Of a DNA stretch of 30,653 nucleotides, positions 21,144-29,737 are shown in pieces. Each line of letters begins with the position of its first letter. Position 1 is the stretch's first letter. Made by a program: the position numbers and the translations under genes. The notes under the pieces are model-generated. The model saw only the letters and a list, made by a program, of their open reading frames with translations, had not been told where the DNA came from and ran no database searches. Origin of the DNA: Actinomycetota bacterium (GTDB lineage: Bacteria; Actinomycetota; Thermoleophilia; Gaiellales; F1-60-MAGs149); NCBI GenBank assembly GCA_947481755.1, contig CANKHS010000002.1, positions 1-30,653 of the forward strand. Reading direction: 5' to 3'.

Positions 21144-22949
21144 CTACTTGTCGTCGTCGAGCGACAGCACGCTCAGGAAGGCCTCTTGAGGCACCTCCAC
21201 CGCGCCGACGTACTTCATGCGGTTCTTCTTGCCCTTCTTCTGCTTCTCCAGCAACTTGCGCTTACGCGAGATGTCGCCGCCGTAGCACTTGGCCAGCACG
21301 TCCTTGCGCTTGGCTTTGATCGTCTCGCGGGCGATCACGCGCGAACCGATCGCAGCCTGGATTGGCACGTCGAAGAATTGCCGAGGAATGATCCCGCGCA
21401 GTCGTTCGACGAGCGCGCGGCCGGTCTCGTACGCCTTGTCGCGATGGACGATGATGCTGAGGGCATCGACCGGCTCGCCGTTGAGCAGAATGTCGACCTT
21501 CGAAAGCTTTGAGTCGCGATAGCCGATCATCTCGTAGTCGAACGAGGCGTACCCCTTTGTGCGGCTCTTCAGCTGGTCGTAGAAGTCGAGCACGATCTCG
21601 GCCAGTGGCAGCGCGTACACCAGTGCGACGCGGGTCTCCGAGAGGTAGTCCATCTTCTCGAACTCACCACGGCGGTCTTGGCAGAGCTCCATGATCGTGC
21701 CGACGAACTCCTTCGGAACAATCACGGACGAGCGGACGAAAGGCTCCTCGACGTGTTCGATGATGTTCGGGTTCGGCATATCCGACGGGTTGCGCACCTC
21801 GACGCGGTCGCCAGCGGTCGTCAGTACGTCGTAGAGCACGTTCGGTGTCGTGGCGATGAGGTCGAGGTCCCATTCGCGCTCGAGGCGCTCACGCACGACG
21901 TCCATGTGCAGAAGCCCGAGGAAGCCACAGCGGTAGCCGAAACCAAGGGCCTGCGAGTTCTCGGGTTCGTAGACCAGTGAGGCGTCGTTGAGACGCAGTT
22001 TCGCGAGGGCATCGCGCAGGTCGGCATACTGCTCGCCGTCGGTTGGGAAGAGTCCGGCGAAGACCATCGGCTTGACGTCGATGTAGCCGTCGAGGGGAAC
22101 CGTTGCCGGATTGGAGGCCATCGTGAACGTGTCGCCGACCTTGATCTCAGCAACGTCCTTGACGCCGGTGATGACGTAGCCGACCTCGCCTGCACCGAGG
22201 GTCTGGGTTGGCGTCATCTGCGGGGTCATCACCCCCACCTCTTCGATCACCTGCGTCTGCTCTGTCGCCATCGACTTGAGGGTGGCGCCGGTCGTGAGGG
22301 TGCCGTCGACGACACGGATGTAGGCGATCACGCCGCGGTATTGGTCGTAGACGGAGTCAAATACCAGGGCGCGCGCAGGTCCCGTTGCATCACCCTGTGG
22401 CGCCGGGATCCGATCGACGACGGCGTCGAGCACCGCAGCCACATTGAGTCCGCTCTTCGCCGAGATGCGCAACACGTTGTCGGGATCATCGCCCAAGAAA
22501 TCCGCGGTCTCCTGAACGACGCGATCAGGATAGGCCGCCGGAAGATCGACCTTGTTGATGACGGGGACGATCTCGAGACCGTTATCGATCGCGAGGTGTG
22601 CGTTGGCGACGGTCTGCGCCTCGATGCCCTGCGATGCGTCAACGACCAGCAATGCGCCCTCACAGGCGGCGAGCGAACGCGAGACCTCGTAGGTGAAATC
22701 GACGTGTCCCGGGGTATCGATCAGATTGAGGTGATAGACGATGCCGTTGCGCTCCCACAGGACGCGCACCGCCTGCGCCTTAATGGTGATCCCCCGCTCG
22801 CGCTCGATATCCATCGAGTCGAGGAGCTGATCCTGCATCTCACGCAACGTGACGGTATTGGTGACCTCGAGAATGCGATCGGCAAGCGTTGACTTGCCGT
22901 GATCGATGTGCGCGACGATCGAGAAGTTTCGGATCAGTTCCTGGTCCAC
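21144..22949 (-). CDS. lepA: Elongation factor 4 (LepA)
   Basis: 601-residue ribosome-associated translational GTPase that remodels stalled or mis-translocated ribosomes. The start is GTG 22949 (DQELIRNFSIVAHIDHGKST after the initiator), where LepA normally begins; the open frame upstream to 23024 is not conserved sequence. G1 is AHIDHGKST, switch II is IDTPGHVDF and G4 is NKVD. The LepA-specific C-terminal domain is intact, ending with DVLAKCYGGDISRKRKLLEK and MKYVGAVEVPQEAFL. TACCCT lies exactly six bases before the GTG, inside the 34-bp gap after the YihY gene, again fitting leaderless transcription. Confidence 0.98.
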   Translation of the reverse strand: MDQELIRNFSIVAHIDHGKSTLADRILEVTNTVTLREMQDQLLDSMDIERERGITIKAQAVRVLWERNGIVYHLNLIDTPGHVDFTYEVSRSLAACEGALLVVDASQGIEAQTVANAHLAIDNGLEIVPVINKVDLPAAYPDRVVQETADFLGDDPDNVLRISAKSGLNVAAVLDAVVDRIPAPQGDATGPARALVFDSVYDQYRGVIAYIRVVDGTLTTGATLKSMATEQTQVIEEVGVMTPQMTPTQTLGAGEVGYVITGVKDVAEIKVGDTFTMASNPATVPLDGYIDVKPMVFAGLFPTDGEQYADLRDALAKLRLNDASLVYEPENSQALGFGYRCGFLGLLHMDVVRERLEREWDLDLIATTPNVLYDVLTTAGDRVEVRNPSDMPNPNIIEHVEEPFVRSSVIVPKEFVGTIMELCQDRRGEFEKMDYLSETRVALVYALPLAEIVLDFYDQLKSRTKGYASFDYEMIGYRDSKLSKVDILLNGEPVDALSIIVHRDKAYETGRALVERLRGIIPRQFFDVPIQAAIGSRVIARETIKAKRKDVLAKCYGGDISRKRKLLEKQKKGKKNRMKYVGAVEVPQEAFLSVLSLDDDK

Positions 22950-22955
22950 GGGCAC

Positions 22956-22961
22956 AGGGTA
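22956..22961 (-). promoter_or_regulatory. -10 box TACCCT for lepA, leaderless
   Basis: TACCCT, six bases, then GTG 22949. No Shine-Dalgarno is present, which supports the shortened LepA start. Confidence 0.6.
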
Positions 22962-22983
22962 CCGGTGTTGCCGTCTGGGGCCG

Positions 22984-23886
22984 TTAGGCCTCGGGGCGAA
23001 GTACGCGCCCGGCGTTATGAACACGCCGTACGGAAGCGCCGAATTCGGCCCCCAACAGACTGACGATCGCCGCGATGTAGACGAAAAACAGGAACACGAT
23101 GATCGAACCGATCGACCCGTAGACCACGTCGTACGTTCCTACGTTGTCGACGTAGATTGAGAAGATGCGGCGGGCAACTTCGAGCAAGACCGACGCGAGC
23201 ACGGCGCCAGTAAGGGCGTAACGCAGCGCTGGGCGTGGGCGCGGGAGAAACTTGTAGGCCAGCACGAGAACGACGCACGATGTCAGGATCGAGACCGCTG
23301 GTGCCAGTGAGGACCGGACAACAGCCGCAAAGTCACCTGTCCAACTATCCGGCCGAAGGGCGTCAATTGAAACCTGCGGCACGACGCTAAGAACGAGCCC
23401 GGCAAGAAACGAGGACAGCACAACGCTGACGACAATCGCGAGCAGCAGCGCGTCGACGAGCTTGCCACGAAAGAAGGGACGGGTACCGGCTGTTCCCTCC
23501 CAGGCCAACTCCATCGCCCCTCGCACGCTGCCAAGCATGCCGCTGGCCGACCAGATCAGGCCGACCGCGCCGACGATACTCACGGCGGCGAGGTTATTCG
23601 TTGCCGAAATGAGAAGGTGATCAATTTGAGTGGACGCGCTCGGGTCGAGCGGCAGTACGTTAAGAAGCCCATCGGAAATCTGCTTCCGGACCTCCGCGCT
23701 GCGCATCTGCGTGCCCAAGATGGCGGTGATCAGCAGGACGAGTGGAAAGATCGAGAAGAGCACGTGAAACGCGATCGCTGCTGCTGCGGTTGTGCAGCGA
23801 TGGCGCTGGAAGCGCGAGACCGAATCGCGCAACACAAGCCAGGCGAAGATGACGGGCCACGGGATCGTCAAATCGGACCGTTGCAT
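22984..23886 (-). CDS. YihY/BrkB family inner-membrane protein
   Basis: 300-residue protein with about six transmembrane helices. Family landmarks are AAAAIAFHVLFSIFPLVLLI near the N-terminus, WSASGMLGSVRGAMELAWEG in the middle and YGSIGSIIVFLFFVYIAAIV near the C-terminus, followed by LLGAEFGA. These proteins were once annotated as ribonuclease BN, which is wrong for this family; their function is unsettled. The ATG shares its A with the murJ stop (TGATG), so it is translationally coupled to murJ. lepA follows after 34 bp with its own probable promoter. Confidence 0.9.
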   Translation of the reverse strand: MQRSDLTIPWPVIFAWLVLRDSVSRFQRHRCTTAAAAIAFHVLFSIFPLVLLITAILGTQMRSAEVRKQISDGLLNVLPLDPSASTQIDHLLISATNNLAAVSIVGAVGLIWSASGMLGSVRGAMELAWEGTAGTRPFFRGKLVDALLLAIVVSVVLSSFLAGLVLSVVPQVSIDALRPDSWTGDFAAVVRSSLAPAVSILTSCVVLVLAYKFLPRPRPALRYALTGAVLASVLLEVARRIFSIYVDNVGTYDVVYGSIGSIIVFLFFVYIAAIVSLLGAEFGASVRRVHNAGRVLRPEA

Positions 23887-25472
23887 CAGGCAGCCTCGCG
23901 GCGACGGAGCAACGCGAGCATTCGTTGAGCCTCTGGAACCCGCAGGAGATACATGCCTCCGAGATATACGACGCCGGCGACCGACACGGCGATGCCCACA
24001 CTCAGCAACTGCGCGTAGAGGCGGTCACCAAGCAGCGCATGGAGCAGTGCCCAGACGCCCCACGCAATACCGGCGGCGATGGCCGCGCCGATGAGCGAGC
24101 GAGCCGTGCTGATCAGCATGCCGCGATTATCAAGTGCCCCCACCCGTCGGCTGAGCATGATCCACAGGAGAGGTACCACAACCGCATTCGCAATCGAATT
24201 GGCAAGCGGGATACCCCACACGCCACACGGGCCGTACAACAGCAGGCTCAAGCCTGCCGCCACGACGAGGTTGACGAGTGCAATTGCGGTGGCAGCCCAG
24301 ACATGTTGGAGCGCAAAGAAGCACCGCGTCAGGAGCAGAATGATGCCGTTCAAGGCAAGGCCGATCGCAAACGCGATCAGTGCCTCCGCGACGCCTGGGG
24401 TTTGGTCGGCCGTCCACTGGCCGCGCTGGAACAACAACTGGATGATCGGCGTGGCAAGAATCGCGATGACGGCACTGGCCGGGAGCAACATGAAGACGAT
24501 CAGGCGCGTGCCGTCCTGCAACGACGTGCGAAACCGGAGGAAGTCGCGTGCCGCTACGGCGCGCGCGAGGCTCGGGAACATGACCGTCGACACGGCGACC
24601 GAGAAGATGCCCTGCGGGAGCATGTAGACGCGGAAGGCCGCATCGATCGCCCGCGGCGCATACGACGGATCGACGTACGTCGCGATGTAGGTCGAGATCG
24701 TCAGGTTGACGTTGGCCAAACCGAGTCCGAGTGCGACGGGAATCAGCAGGATCAGGATTCGCCTGACTGCCGGATCCTTCAGATCGATCATCGGTCGTAA
24801 CGTGCCGCCCTTGCCGCGCAGTCCAGGAAGTGGGATGACCGTCTGGACGATCGTGCCGGTGAGGGTGCCGATCGCCAAAATCACCGCTCGCTGTTCGAGG
24901 CTATCGACCGTAAAGGCGAAGATCAGAAAGCCGATAATGACCACGTTCCAGAACACCGGTGCAATCGCCGGCAGTACGAACTCGTCGAACGAATTGAGGA
25001 TTGCCTGTACGAGACCGGAGATCCCGAGCAGGATCAGAATCGGGAACAGGATGCGTGTCATCTGGACGGCAAGGTCCAACTGCTCGCCCGAGAGATTGGC
25101 GATGCTGAGGAGTGGACGGGCGAAGAGGATGCCGAGTGCGGTGACGCCCATCAGTGCGAGCGTGGCGAGTGTTAGCGCACTCGAGGCCACGCGCCAGGCG
25201 CGCTCGCGTTCGCCCTTGACGAGCAACTCGTTGAAGACGGGCACAAACGACGCACCGAGTGCCGAGTCGGCGACGAGCGATCTGACGGTGTTCGGAACGT
25301 TGTTGGCGACGACGAATGCGCTGGCAGGACCAGAGACGCCGAGCAACTGTGCAGAGATCACCTCACGCACCAGTCCGAGCACACGGGAGACGCCGGTCGC
25401 CGCGCTAAATAGCGCTGCCGACACAGAACGGCTTCTCGCCCCCTGGATCGGCGGATCGTCCTGCATCGCCAT
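23886..25472 (-). CDS. murJ: Lipid II flippase MurJ (MviN)
   Basis: About 528 residues with ~14 transmembrane helices, the MOP-superfamily flippase that moves lipid II across the membrane for peptidoglycan synthesis. The N-terminus SAALFSAATGVSRVLGLVRE and the segments SLVADSALGASFVPVFNELL, DAAFRVYMLPQGIFSVAVST and MFPSLARAVAARDFLRFRTS are typical. The start is uncertain: ATG 25472 (MAMQDD) and ATG 25466 are two codons apart, and the latter has GGAG seven bases upstream. The open frame to 25493 lacks support. It heads a murJ-yihY unit and diverges from rpsT across ~100 bp. Confidence 0.95.
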   Translation of the reverse strand: MAMQDDPPIQGARSRSVSAALFSAATGVSRVLGLVREVISAQLLGVSGPASAFVVANNVPNTVRSLVADSALGASFVPVFNELLVKGERERAWRVASSALTLATLALMGVTALGILFARPLLSIANLSGEQLDLAVQMTRILFPILILLGISGLVQAILNSFDEFVLPAIAPVFWNVVIIGFLIFAFTVDSLEQRAVILAIGTLTGTIVQTVIPLPGLRGKGGTLRPMIDLKDPAVRRILILLIPVALGLGLANVNLTISTYIATYVDPSYAPRAIDAAFRVYMLPQGIFSVAVSTVMFPSLARAVAARDFLRFRTSLQDGTRLIVFMLLPASAVIAILATPIIQLLFQRGQWTADQTPGVAEALIAFAIGLALNGIILLLTRCFFALQHVWAATAIALVNLVVAAGLSLLLYGPCGVWGIPLANSIANAVVVPLLWIMLSRRVGALDNRGMLISTARSLIGAAIAAGIAWGVWALLHALLGDRLYAQLLSVGIAVSVAGVVYLGGMYLLRVPEAQRMLALLRRREAA

Positions 25473-25523
25473 GCTCCGATGATCGCATGCCATCCGGTTG
25501 CGCGGAGCGATTGGCGCTCATGC

Positions 25524-25529
25524 TACCCT
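25524..25529 (+). promoter_or_regulatory. -10 box TACCCT for rpsT
   Basis: TACCCT in the divergent murJ/rpsT gap, with a poor -35 (TTGCGC at 25498, 20-bp spacing). Transcription from here would give a ~36-nt leader carrying the GGAAG ribosome-binding site before ATG 25572. This gene therefore does not follow the leaderless pattern. Confidence 0.4.
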
Positions 25530-25571
25530 CCTGCGCGTCGCGGGAAGTCCCCCGGGTTGACGGAAGAGTTC

Positions 25572-26108
25572 ATGGCCAACATCAAGCAGCAGAAGAAGCG
25601 CATCCTCGTCGCTGAGCGACAGCGCATGGAAAACATCCGCTACCGCTCGTCGATTAAGACGGCGTTCCGGCGCGTTGTTGAAGCGATACAGACCGGCGAC
25701 GCCGCGGCGATCGAGACAGCCCATAAGGACTACGTCTCCCTGATCGATCGTGCGACCGCAAAGCGCGCGCTCCATCAGAACACCGCATCCCGCAAGAAGG
25801 CTCGCGTCACGCGTGTCATCTCGCGTGGTCCGCAGCTCGAGGAGACCAAGAAGCGCCGCGTCACGCGTAAGACCGCGACGAAGGCTGCTGCAAAGGTCAC
25901 CGAGACCGAAGCTGTTGTTGAAGAGATCGTGGAAGAGGTCGTTGTCGTGGAGGAGCCCGTTGGTGAGGCTGCCGCCGAGACAACTGAGGCACCGGCCAAG
26001 AAGCCTGCTGCCAAGAAGCCTGCGGCGAAGAAGGCAGCTGCAAAGCCTGCTGACGCCGAGGAAGCTCCTGCGGAAGACTCCGCCGAAGCTCCTGCCGACG
26101 AGAGCTAA
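25572..26108 (+). CDS. rpsT: 30S ribosomal protein S20 with long C-terminal extension
   Basis: 178 residues against ~85-90 for ordinary S20. Residues 1-~85 are a standard S20 (MANIKQQKKRILVAERQRME, RYRSSIKTAFRRVVEAI, ALHQNTASRKKARVTRVI), the helical 16S rRNA-binding protein of the small subunit. After that comes ~90 residues of low-complexity tail: a basic KKRRVTRKTATKAAAK part, an acidic Val/Glu block (VEEIVEEVVVVEEPVGE), KKPAA repeats and a final acidic Ala/Glu/Asp segment. ATG 25572 has GGAAG upstream; the open frame from 25479 is not S20-like. The tail resembles the Lys/Ala tails of actinobacterial nucleoid proteins. Its role is unknown. Confidence 0.93.
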   Translation: MANIKQQKKRILVAERQRMENIRYRSSIKTAFRRVVEAIQTGDAAAIETAHKDYVSLIDRATAKRALHQNTASRKKARVTRVISRGPQLEETKKRRVTRKTATKAAAKVTETEAVVEEIVEEVVVVEEPVGEAAAETTEAPAKKPAAKKPAAKKAAAKPADAEEAPAEDSAEAPADES

Positions 26109-26123
26109 CCCTCCCGCTCGACC

Positions 26124-26519
26124 CTATTCGGGCCCTAGGATTGCGATTGCGACTGCTGCGCTTGTCGTGCGCGAGTGGGTAATTGACACGTCGATGGCGA
26201 TCACGCCTTTGCGTGCGGCAACATCGGCCGTCCAACCATGCAAGGTGACGGTTGGCTTGCCCCGTCCAGCGACCTCAATCTCGGTCCAGGTGAAGTGCAC
26301 ACCGGTTCCGAGCGCCTTCCCAACGGCCTCCTTCGCCGCAAAGCGCCCTGCGTAGCTCTCTGCGGGCCGTGGCTTGCGATCGAGTTCCGCTACCTCAGTT
26401 GGGGTAAAGCAGCGCGTACGGAAGCGTTCTGGGTGTCTCAGCAGCGCGCGCTGCACTCGCTCGATCTCGATCAGGTCGAGTCCGACGAGTAATCGCGGTA
26501 CCTCGAGCCCGTCGCTCAC
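26124..26519 (-). CDS. acpS: Holo-[acyl-carrier-protein] synthase AcpS
   Basis: 131-residue 4'-phosphopantetheinyl transferase that activates acyl carrier protein with CoA. The N-terminal Mg-binding motif is VGLDLIEIERVQRAL, and the second signature is FAAKEAVGKALGTG, preceded by RCFTPTEVAEL. The C-terminus (DVSITHSRTTSAAVAIAI) is the usual strand. The start is GTG 26519, overlapping the glmS stop by 4 nt (GTGA), so acpS is coupled to glmS. Its stop lies 15 bp from the stop of the convergent rpsT. The position after glmS is common in Actinomycetota. Confidence 0.95.
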   Translation of the reverse strand: MSDGLEVPRLLVGLDLIEIERVQRALLRHPERFRTRCFTPTEVAELDRKPRPAESYAGRFAAKEAVGKALGTGVHFTWTEIEVAGRGKPTVTLHGWTADVAARKGVIAIDVSITHSRTTSAAVAIAILGPE

Positions 26520-28354
26520 TCGACGGTGACGGTCTTCGCGAGGTTGCGCGGGCGATCCACGTCGAGCCCTAGACGGCCGGCAATCTTGTACGCCAGCATC
26601 TGCAGCGGCAGGACGGCGAGGATTGGTTGCAACTCGGGGCGCGTGCGCGGGACGTACAAGACATGCTCGGCGTGTTGCGCGATCGCGGTGTTGCCTTCGG
26701 TGCCGACGGCGATCACGTGCGCACCGCGAGCGCGGACCTCCTCGAGGTTCGAGGCCATCTTCTCGAAGACGTGGCTATCAGTTGCGACGGCGACGACCGG
26801 TGTGTCGTCCCCCAAGAGCGCGATCGGGCCGTGCTTCATCTCGCCGGCGGCGTAGGCATCCGTCGGGATGTACGAGATCTCCTTCAACTTGAGCGCGCCC
26901 TCCTGGCAGATCGGGAGGCCAAGGTGGCGCCCTAAGTAGAGGAAGAAGCGATCGTGGCAAAACCGATCAGCGAGCATGTCGAGCTGCGCGTCCATCGCTT
27001 TGTCGTCGAGCACGCGCTGGACCAGGTCCGGCAGGCTGCGCAACTCGTTACCAATCTCCGCCACCTGCTGTGTGGTGAGGTTGCCGCGCACGGCACCAAG
27101 GTGGAGTGCCAGCAGCGTCATTAACGTCACCTGCGACGTGAAGGTCTTGCTGGCCGCCACGCCGATCTCTAACCCGGCGCGGGTATAGAGCACGCCATCC
27201 GCAGCCCGTGCCACGGCCGAGCCCATGATGTTGGTGACGGCGACCACGCGAGCGCCGCGCTCGCGGGCGATCTGCATCGCTGCCAGCGTGTCGGCGGTCT
27301 CACCCGACTGCGAGATGGCAATCACGAGGGTCTTCGGATCAAAGACACCGTTGCGATAGCGCCACTCGCTGGCCACGTCGGCCTCGGTGGCGACCCCACC
27401 CCACTCTTCGATCAGGTACCGCCCGACCAGTCCGGCGTGCAAGGCAGTGCCGCACCCGACGATCAAGACGCGATTCATCGCCCGCAACTCGTCGTCGGTC
27501 AGCCCGATGCCGTCGAGGTGCAGTTCGCCATGATGGAAGCGCTCGGCGATCGTGTCGGCGATGGCCGTCGGCTGCTCATGGATCTCCTTCAACATGAAGG
27601 TCTCGTAGCCACCCTTTGCTGCGACTTCGAGCGACTCGTCGGCCTGTTCGATCGGATGCTCGCGGACCGAGCCGTCGGTGACGGCGCGAAACTCGACGTT
27701 GTCGGCGGTGGCGATCACAATCTCGCCTTCCTCCACGATCTGGATCGAACGTGTCTCCTCGAGAAAGGCGGGCGTAAACGAGGCGAGGAACGTTTCGCCG
27801 TCGCCGCGGCCAACAACGAGTGGCGGCCACGCGAGTCGGGCGCCGATGATGCGATCGGGCTCATCGCGACACACGACGAGGAATGCGAAGTGCCCCTCAA
27901 GCCGCGGATACAGTCGACGGACGGTCTCGGCAAGGTCGCCGTCGTATTCGTCCTCGAGCAGATGGACGAGCGCTTCGGTGTCCGTATCGGAGCTCAGCGT
28001 GTGTCCCGCGGCCGTCACCTCGGCGCGCAGTTCGATGTAGTTCTCGAAGATCCCGTTCATGAGGACACCAAAGCGACTGTCCTCCGACAGGAACGGGTGC
28101 GCATTACGCTCCTCTACGAGCCCGTGGGTCGCCCAGCGGGTATGTCCCATGCCAACCGTCGCAGTGGCGGAGACGGCGTCAGAGACGGCTCGGAGGGCCT
28201 TGACTGGGCCGACGGCACGGGCGCGGTCGAGACCAGCGTCGCTGACGAGCACCATCCCAGCGGAGTCATAGCCGCGGTACTCGAGATGCTCGAGCCCTTT
28301 AAGGACCAATTCTTTGCAGGGCCGAGCCCCGACGTACCCGATGATCCCGCACAC
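26516..28354 (-). CDS. glmS: Glutamine-fructose-6-phosphate aminotransferase (isomerizing)
   Basis: 612-residue enzyme making glucosamine-6-phosphate, the first step to UDP-GlcNAc for the cell wall. The N-terminal glutaminase starts at GTG 28354, followed directly by the catalytic Cys (CGIIGYVGARPCKE); this conserved position fixes the start and rejects the open frame to 28582. Further motifs are HLEYRGYDSAGM, GHTRWATHG, two SIS domains (ISQSGETADTLAAM, RHLGLPICQEGALKLKEISY) and the C-terminal DVDRPRNLAKTVTVE. TAGGCT lies seven bases before the GTG, with no Shine-Dalgarno. No glmS ribozyme is possible in the 31-bp gap to glmM. Confidence 0.98.
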   Translation of the reverse strand: MCGIIGYVGARPCKELVLKGLEHLEYRGYDSAGMVLVSDAGLDRARAVGPVKALRAVSDAVSATATVGMGHTRWATHGLVEERNAHPFLSEDSRFGVLMNGIFENYIELRAEVTAAGHTLSSDTDTEALVHLLEDEYDGDLAETVRRLYPRLEGHFAFLVVCRDEPDRIIGARLAWPPLVVGRGDGETFLASFTPAFLEETRSIQIVEEGEIVIATADNVEFRAVTDGSVREHPIEQADESLEVAAKGGYETFMLKEIHEQPTAIADTIAERFHHGELHLDGIGLTDDELRAMNRVLIVGCGTALHAGLVGRYLIEEWGGVATEADVASEWRYRNGVFDPKTLVIAISQSGETADTLAAMQIARERGARVVAVTNIMGSAVARAADGVLYTRAGLEIGVAASKTFTSQVTLMTLLALHLGAVRGNLTTQQVAEIGNELRSLPDLVQRVLDDKAMDAQLDMLADRFCHDRFFLYLGRHLGLPICQEGALKLKEISYIPTDAYAAGEMKHGPIALLGDDTPVVAVATDSHVFEKMASNLEEVRARGAHVIAVGTEGNTAIAQHAEHVLYVPRTRPELQPILAVLPLQMLAYKIAGRLGLDVDRPRNLAKTVTVE

Positions 28355-28361
28355 AGGTCGA

Positions 28362-28367
28362 AGCCTA
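28362..28367 (-). promoter_or_regulatory. -10 box TAGGCT for glmS-acpS, leaderless
   Basis: TAGGCT, seven bases, then GTG 28354, inside the 31-bp glmM-glmS gap. It gives glmS-acpS a probable promoter of its own. Confidence 0.5.
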
Positions 28368-28385
28368 TACGTCCTACCCGCGGAC

Positions 28386-29726
28386 CTAGGCGGTGACGGG
28401 GAGCTCGCGCTCGACGATCGCAACCAATTCGGCCGCGATTGCCGCACATTGGTCGGCATTGCGGGCCTCGACCATAACGCGCACCAGCGGTTCCGTACCC
28501 GAGGCGCGTAGAACGACGCGCCCGTCGTTGCCGAGCGTCGCCTCGGCAACAGCCACTGCATCCCAGAGCGGCACGCAGTCATTGAGGCCCTCGCGTGCGG
28601 CTCGTACGCTGATCAGTTGCTGCGGGAACTTCTCGACGACGAGTGCCGCGTCACCGAGCGTCTGGCCGGACCGCTGCAAGGCCGCCAGCATCATCACGGC
28701 CGTCAACGGACCGTCACCGGTGGTCTGGTGATCAAGTGCGATGACATGACCCGACTGCTCGCCGCCGAGGACGGCGCCATCGCGACGCATCGCCTCGAGG
28801 ACGTAGCGGTCGCCCACGTCGGTGATCTCGAGCGAGCAACCCAGTGCTGTGAGTGCGTGATGCGCGCCGAGGTTGGCCATGCTCGTGACGACGACGCGCT
28901 TACCGGGCAGCGCATCGCGCTCGAGAGCATCGGCGGCGAGAATCGCCAGGATATGGTCACCGTCGACCGCTGAGCCATCGGCGGCCACGAACAGCACGCG
29001 ATCGGCGTCACCGTCGAAGGCGATGCCGAGTTCCGCATTGTGCTCGTGGACGGCAGCTGCCACATAGGCGAGGTGCGTCGATCCGCAATCCACGTTGATG
29101 TTGATGCCGTCCGGGGCACAGGCGACGAGCGTCACATCGGCTCCGAGTCGGGCAAACAGATGAGGTGCGACCGTGGTCGCGGCGCCGTGGGCGCAATCGA
29201 CGACGATGCGACGCCCTGCGAGATCGGTGCCGGCTACCTGGGCAACCCACTCTGCGTAGGCCTCTGCAGCGCCGTCGAGCGTCTGGGTGATACCGATCTC
29301 GTGTCCCGTCGGCAGCACAGCCGTGGAATCGAGCAAGGCCTCGATCGCCTCCTCCTCGGCATCGAGCAGTTTGAAACCGTCGGCACCGAATAACTTGATG
29401 CCGTTATCAGCGAACGGATTGTGGCTGGCGCTGATCACGACGCCAGCGGCCGCGTGGTGCTGCAGGACGTTCCAGGCGACGGCCGGCGTCGGCAACACGC
29501 CGAGGCGCACTGCGGTGCCACCGACGGATGCGATGCCTGCGGCCAGCGCGTCCTCGAGCATCGTGCCGGAACGACGCGTGTCGCGCCCGATCAGGATCGT
29601 CGGACGTGGATGCGTCTGCCCAACGTGGAGGGCTGTGGCGCGCCCCACCCGCAGGGCAAGTTCTGCCGTCAGGCGTTCGTTGGCAACGCCACGAATGCCG
29701 TCCGTCCCAAACCAGGCGCGGGCCAC
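28386..29726 (-). CDS. glmM: Phosphoglucosamine mutase GlmM
   Basis: 446-residue alpha-phosphohexomutase converting glucosamine-6-phosphate to glucosamine-1-phosphate, using the product of the next gene (glmS). N-terminus WFGTDGIRGVAN; the phosphoserine loop is VVISASHNPFADNGIK with catalytic S101; the metal loop is AFDGDADRVLFV; the sugar-binding loop is GGEQSGHVI; and the phosphate-binding loop near the end is LRASGTEPLVRVMVEA. It starts at GTG 29726, 11 bp after the rpsI stop, without a clear Shine-Dalgarno. TAGGTT, using the rpsI stop TAG, ends 9 nt upstream and may be an internal promoter. Confidence 0.97.
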   Translation of the reverse strand: MARAWFGTDGIRGVANERLTAELALRVGRATALHVGQTHPRPTILIGRDTRRSGTMLEDALAAGIASVGGTAVRLGVLPTPAVAWNVLQHHAAAGVVISASHNPFADNGIKLFGADGFKLLDAEEEAIEALLDSTAVLPTGHEIGITQTLDGAAEAYAEWVAQVAGTDLAGRRIVVDCAHGAATTVAPHLFARLGADVTLVACAPDGININVDCGSTHLAYVAAAVHEHNAELGIAFDGDADRVLFVAADGSAVDGDHILAILAADALERDALPGKRVVVTSMANLGAHHALTALGCSLEITDVGDRYVLEAMRRDGAVLGGEQSGHVIALDHQTTGDGPLTAVMMLAALQRSGQTLGDAALVVEKFPQQLISVRAAREGLNDCVPLWDAVAVAEATLGNDGRVVLRASGTEPLVRVMVEARNADQCAAIAAELVAIVERELPVTA

Positions 29727-29737
29727 CGCGCGAAAAC

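Noticed and set aside
27437..28396. A 319-codon plus-strand open frame opposite glmS
   Set aside because: It is antisense to an intact glmS with catalytic Cys and SIS motifs, so it is a shadow frame.
28355..28582. N-terminal extension of glmS by 76 codons
   Set aside because: GlmS requires Cys directly after the initiator; the extension would bury the nucleophile and overlaps glmM.
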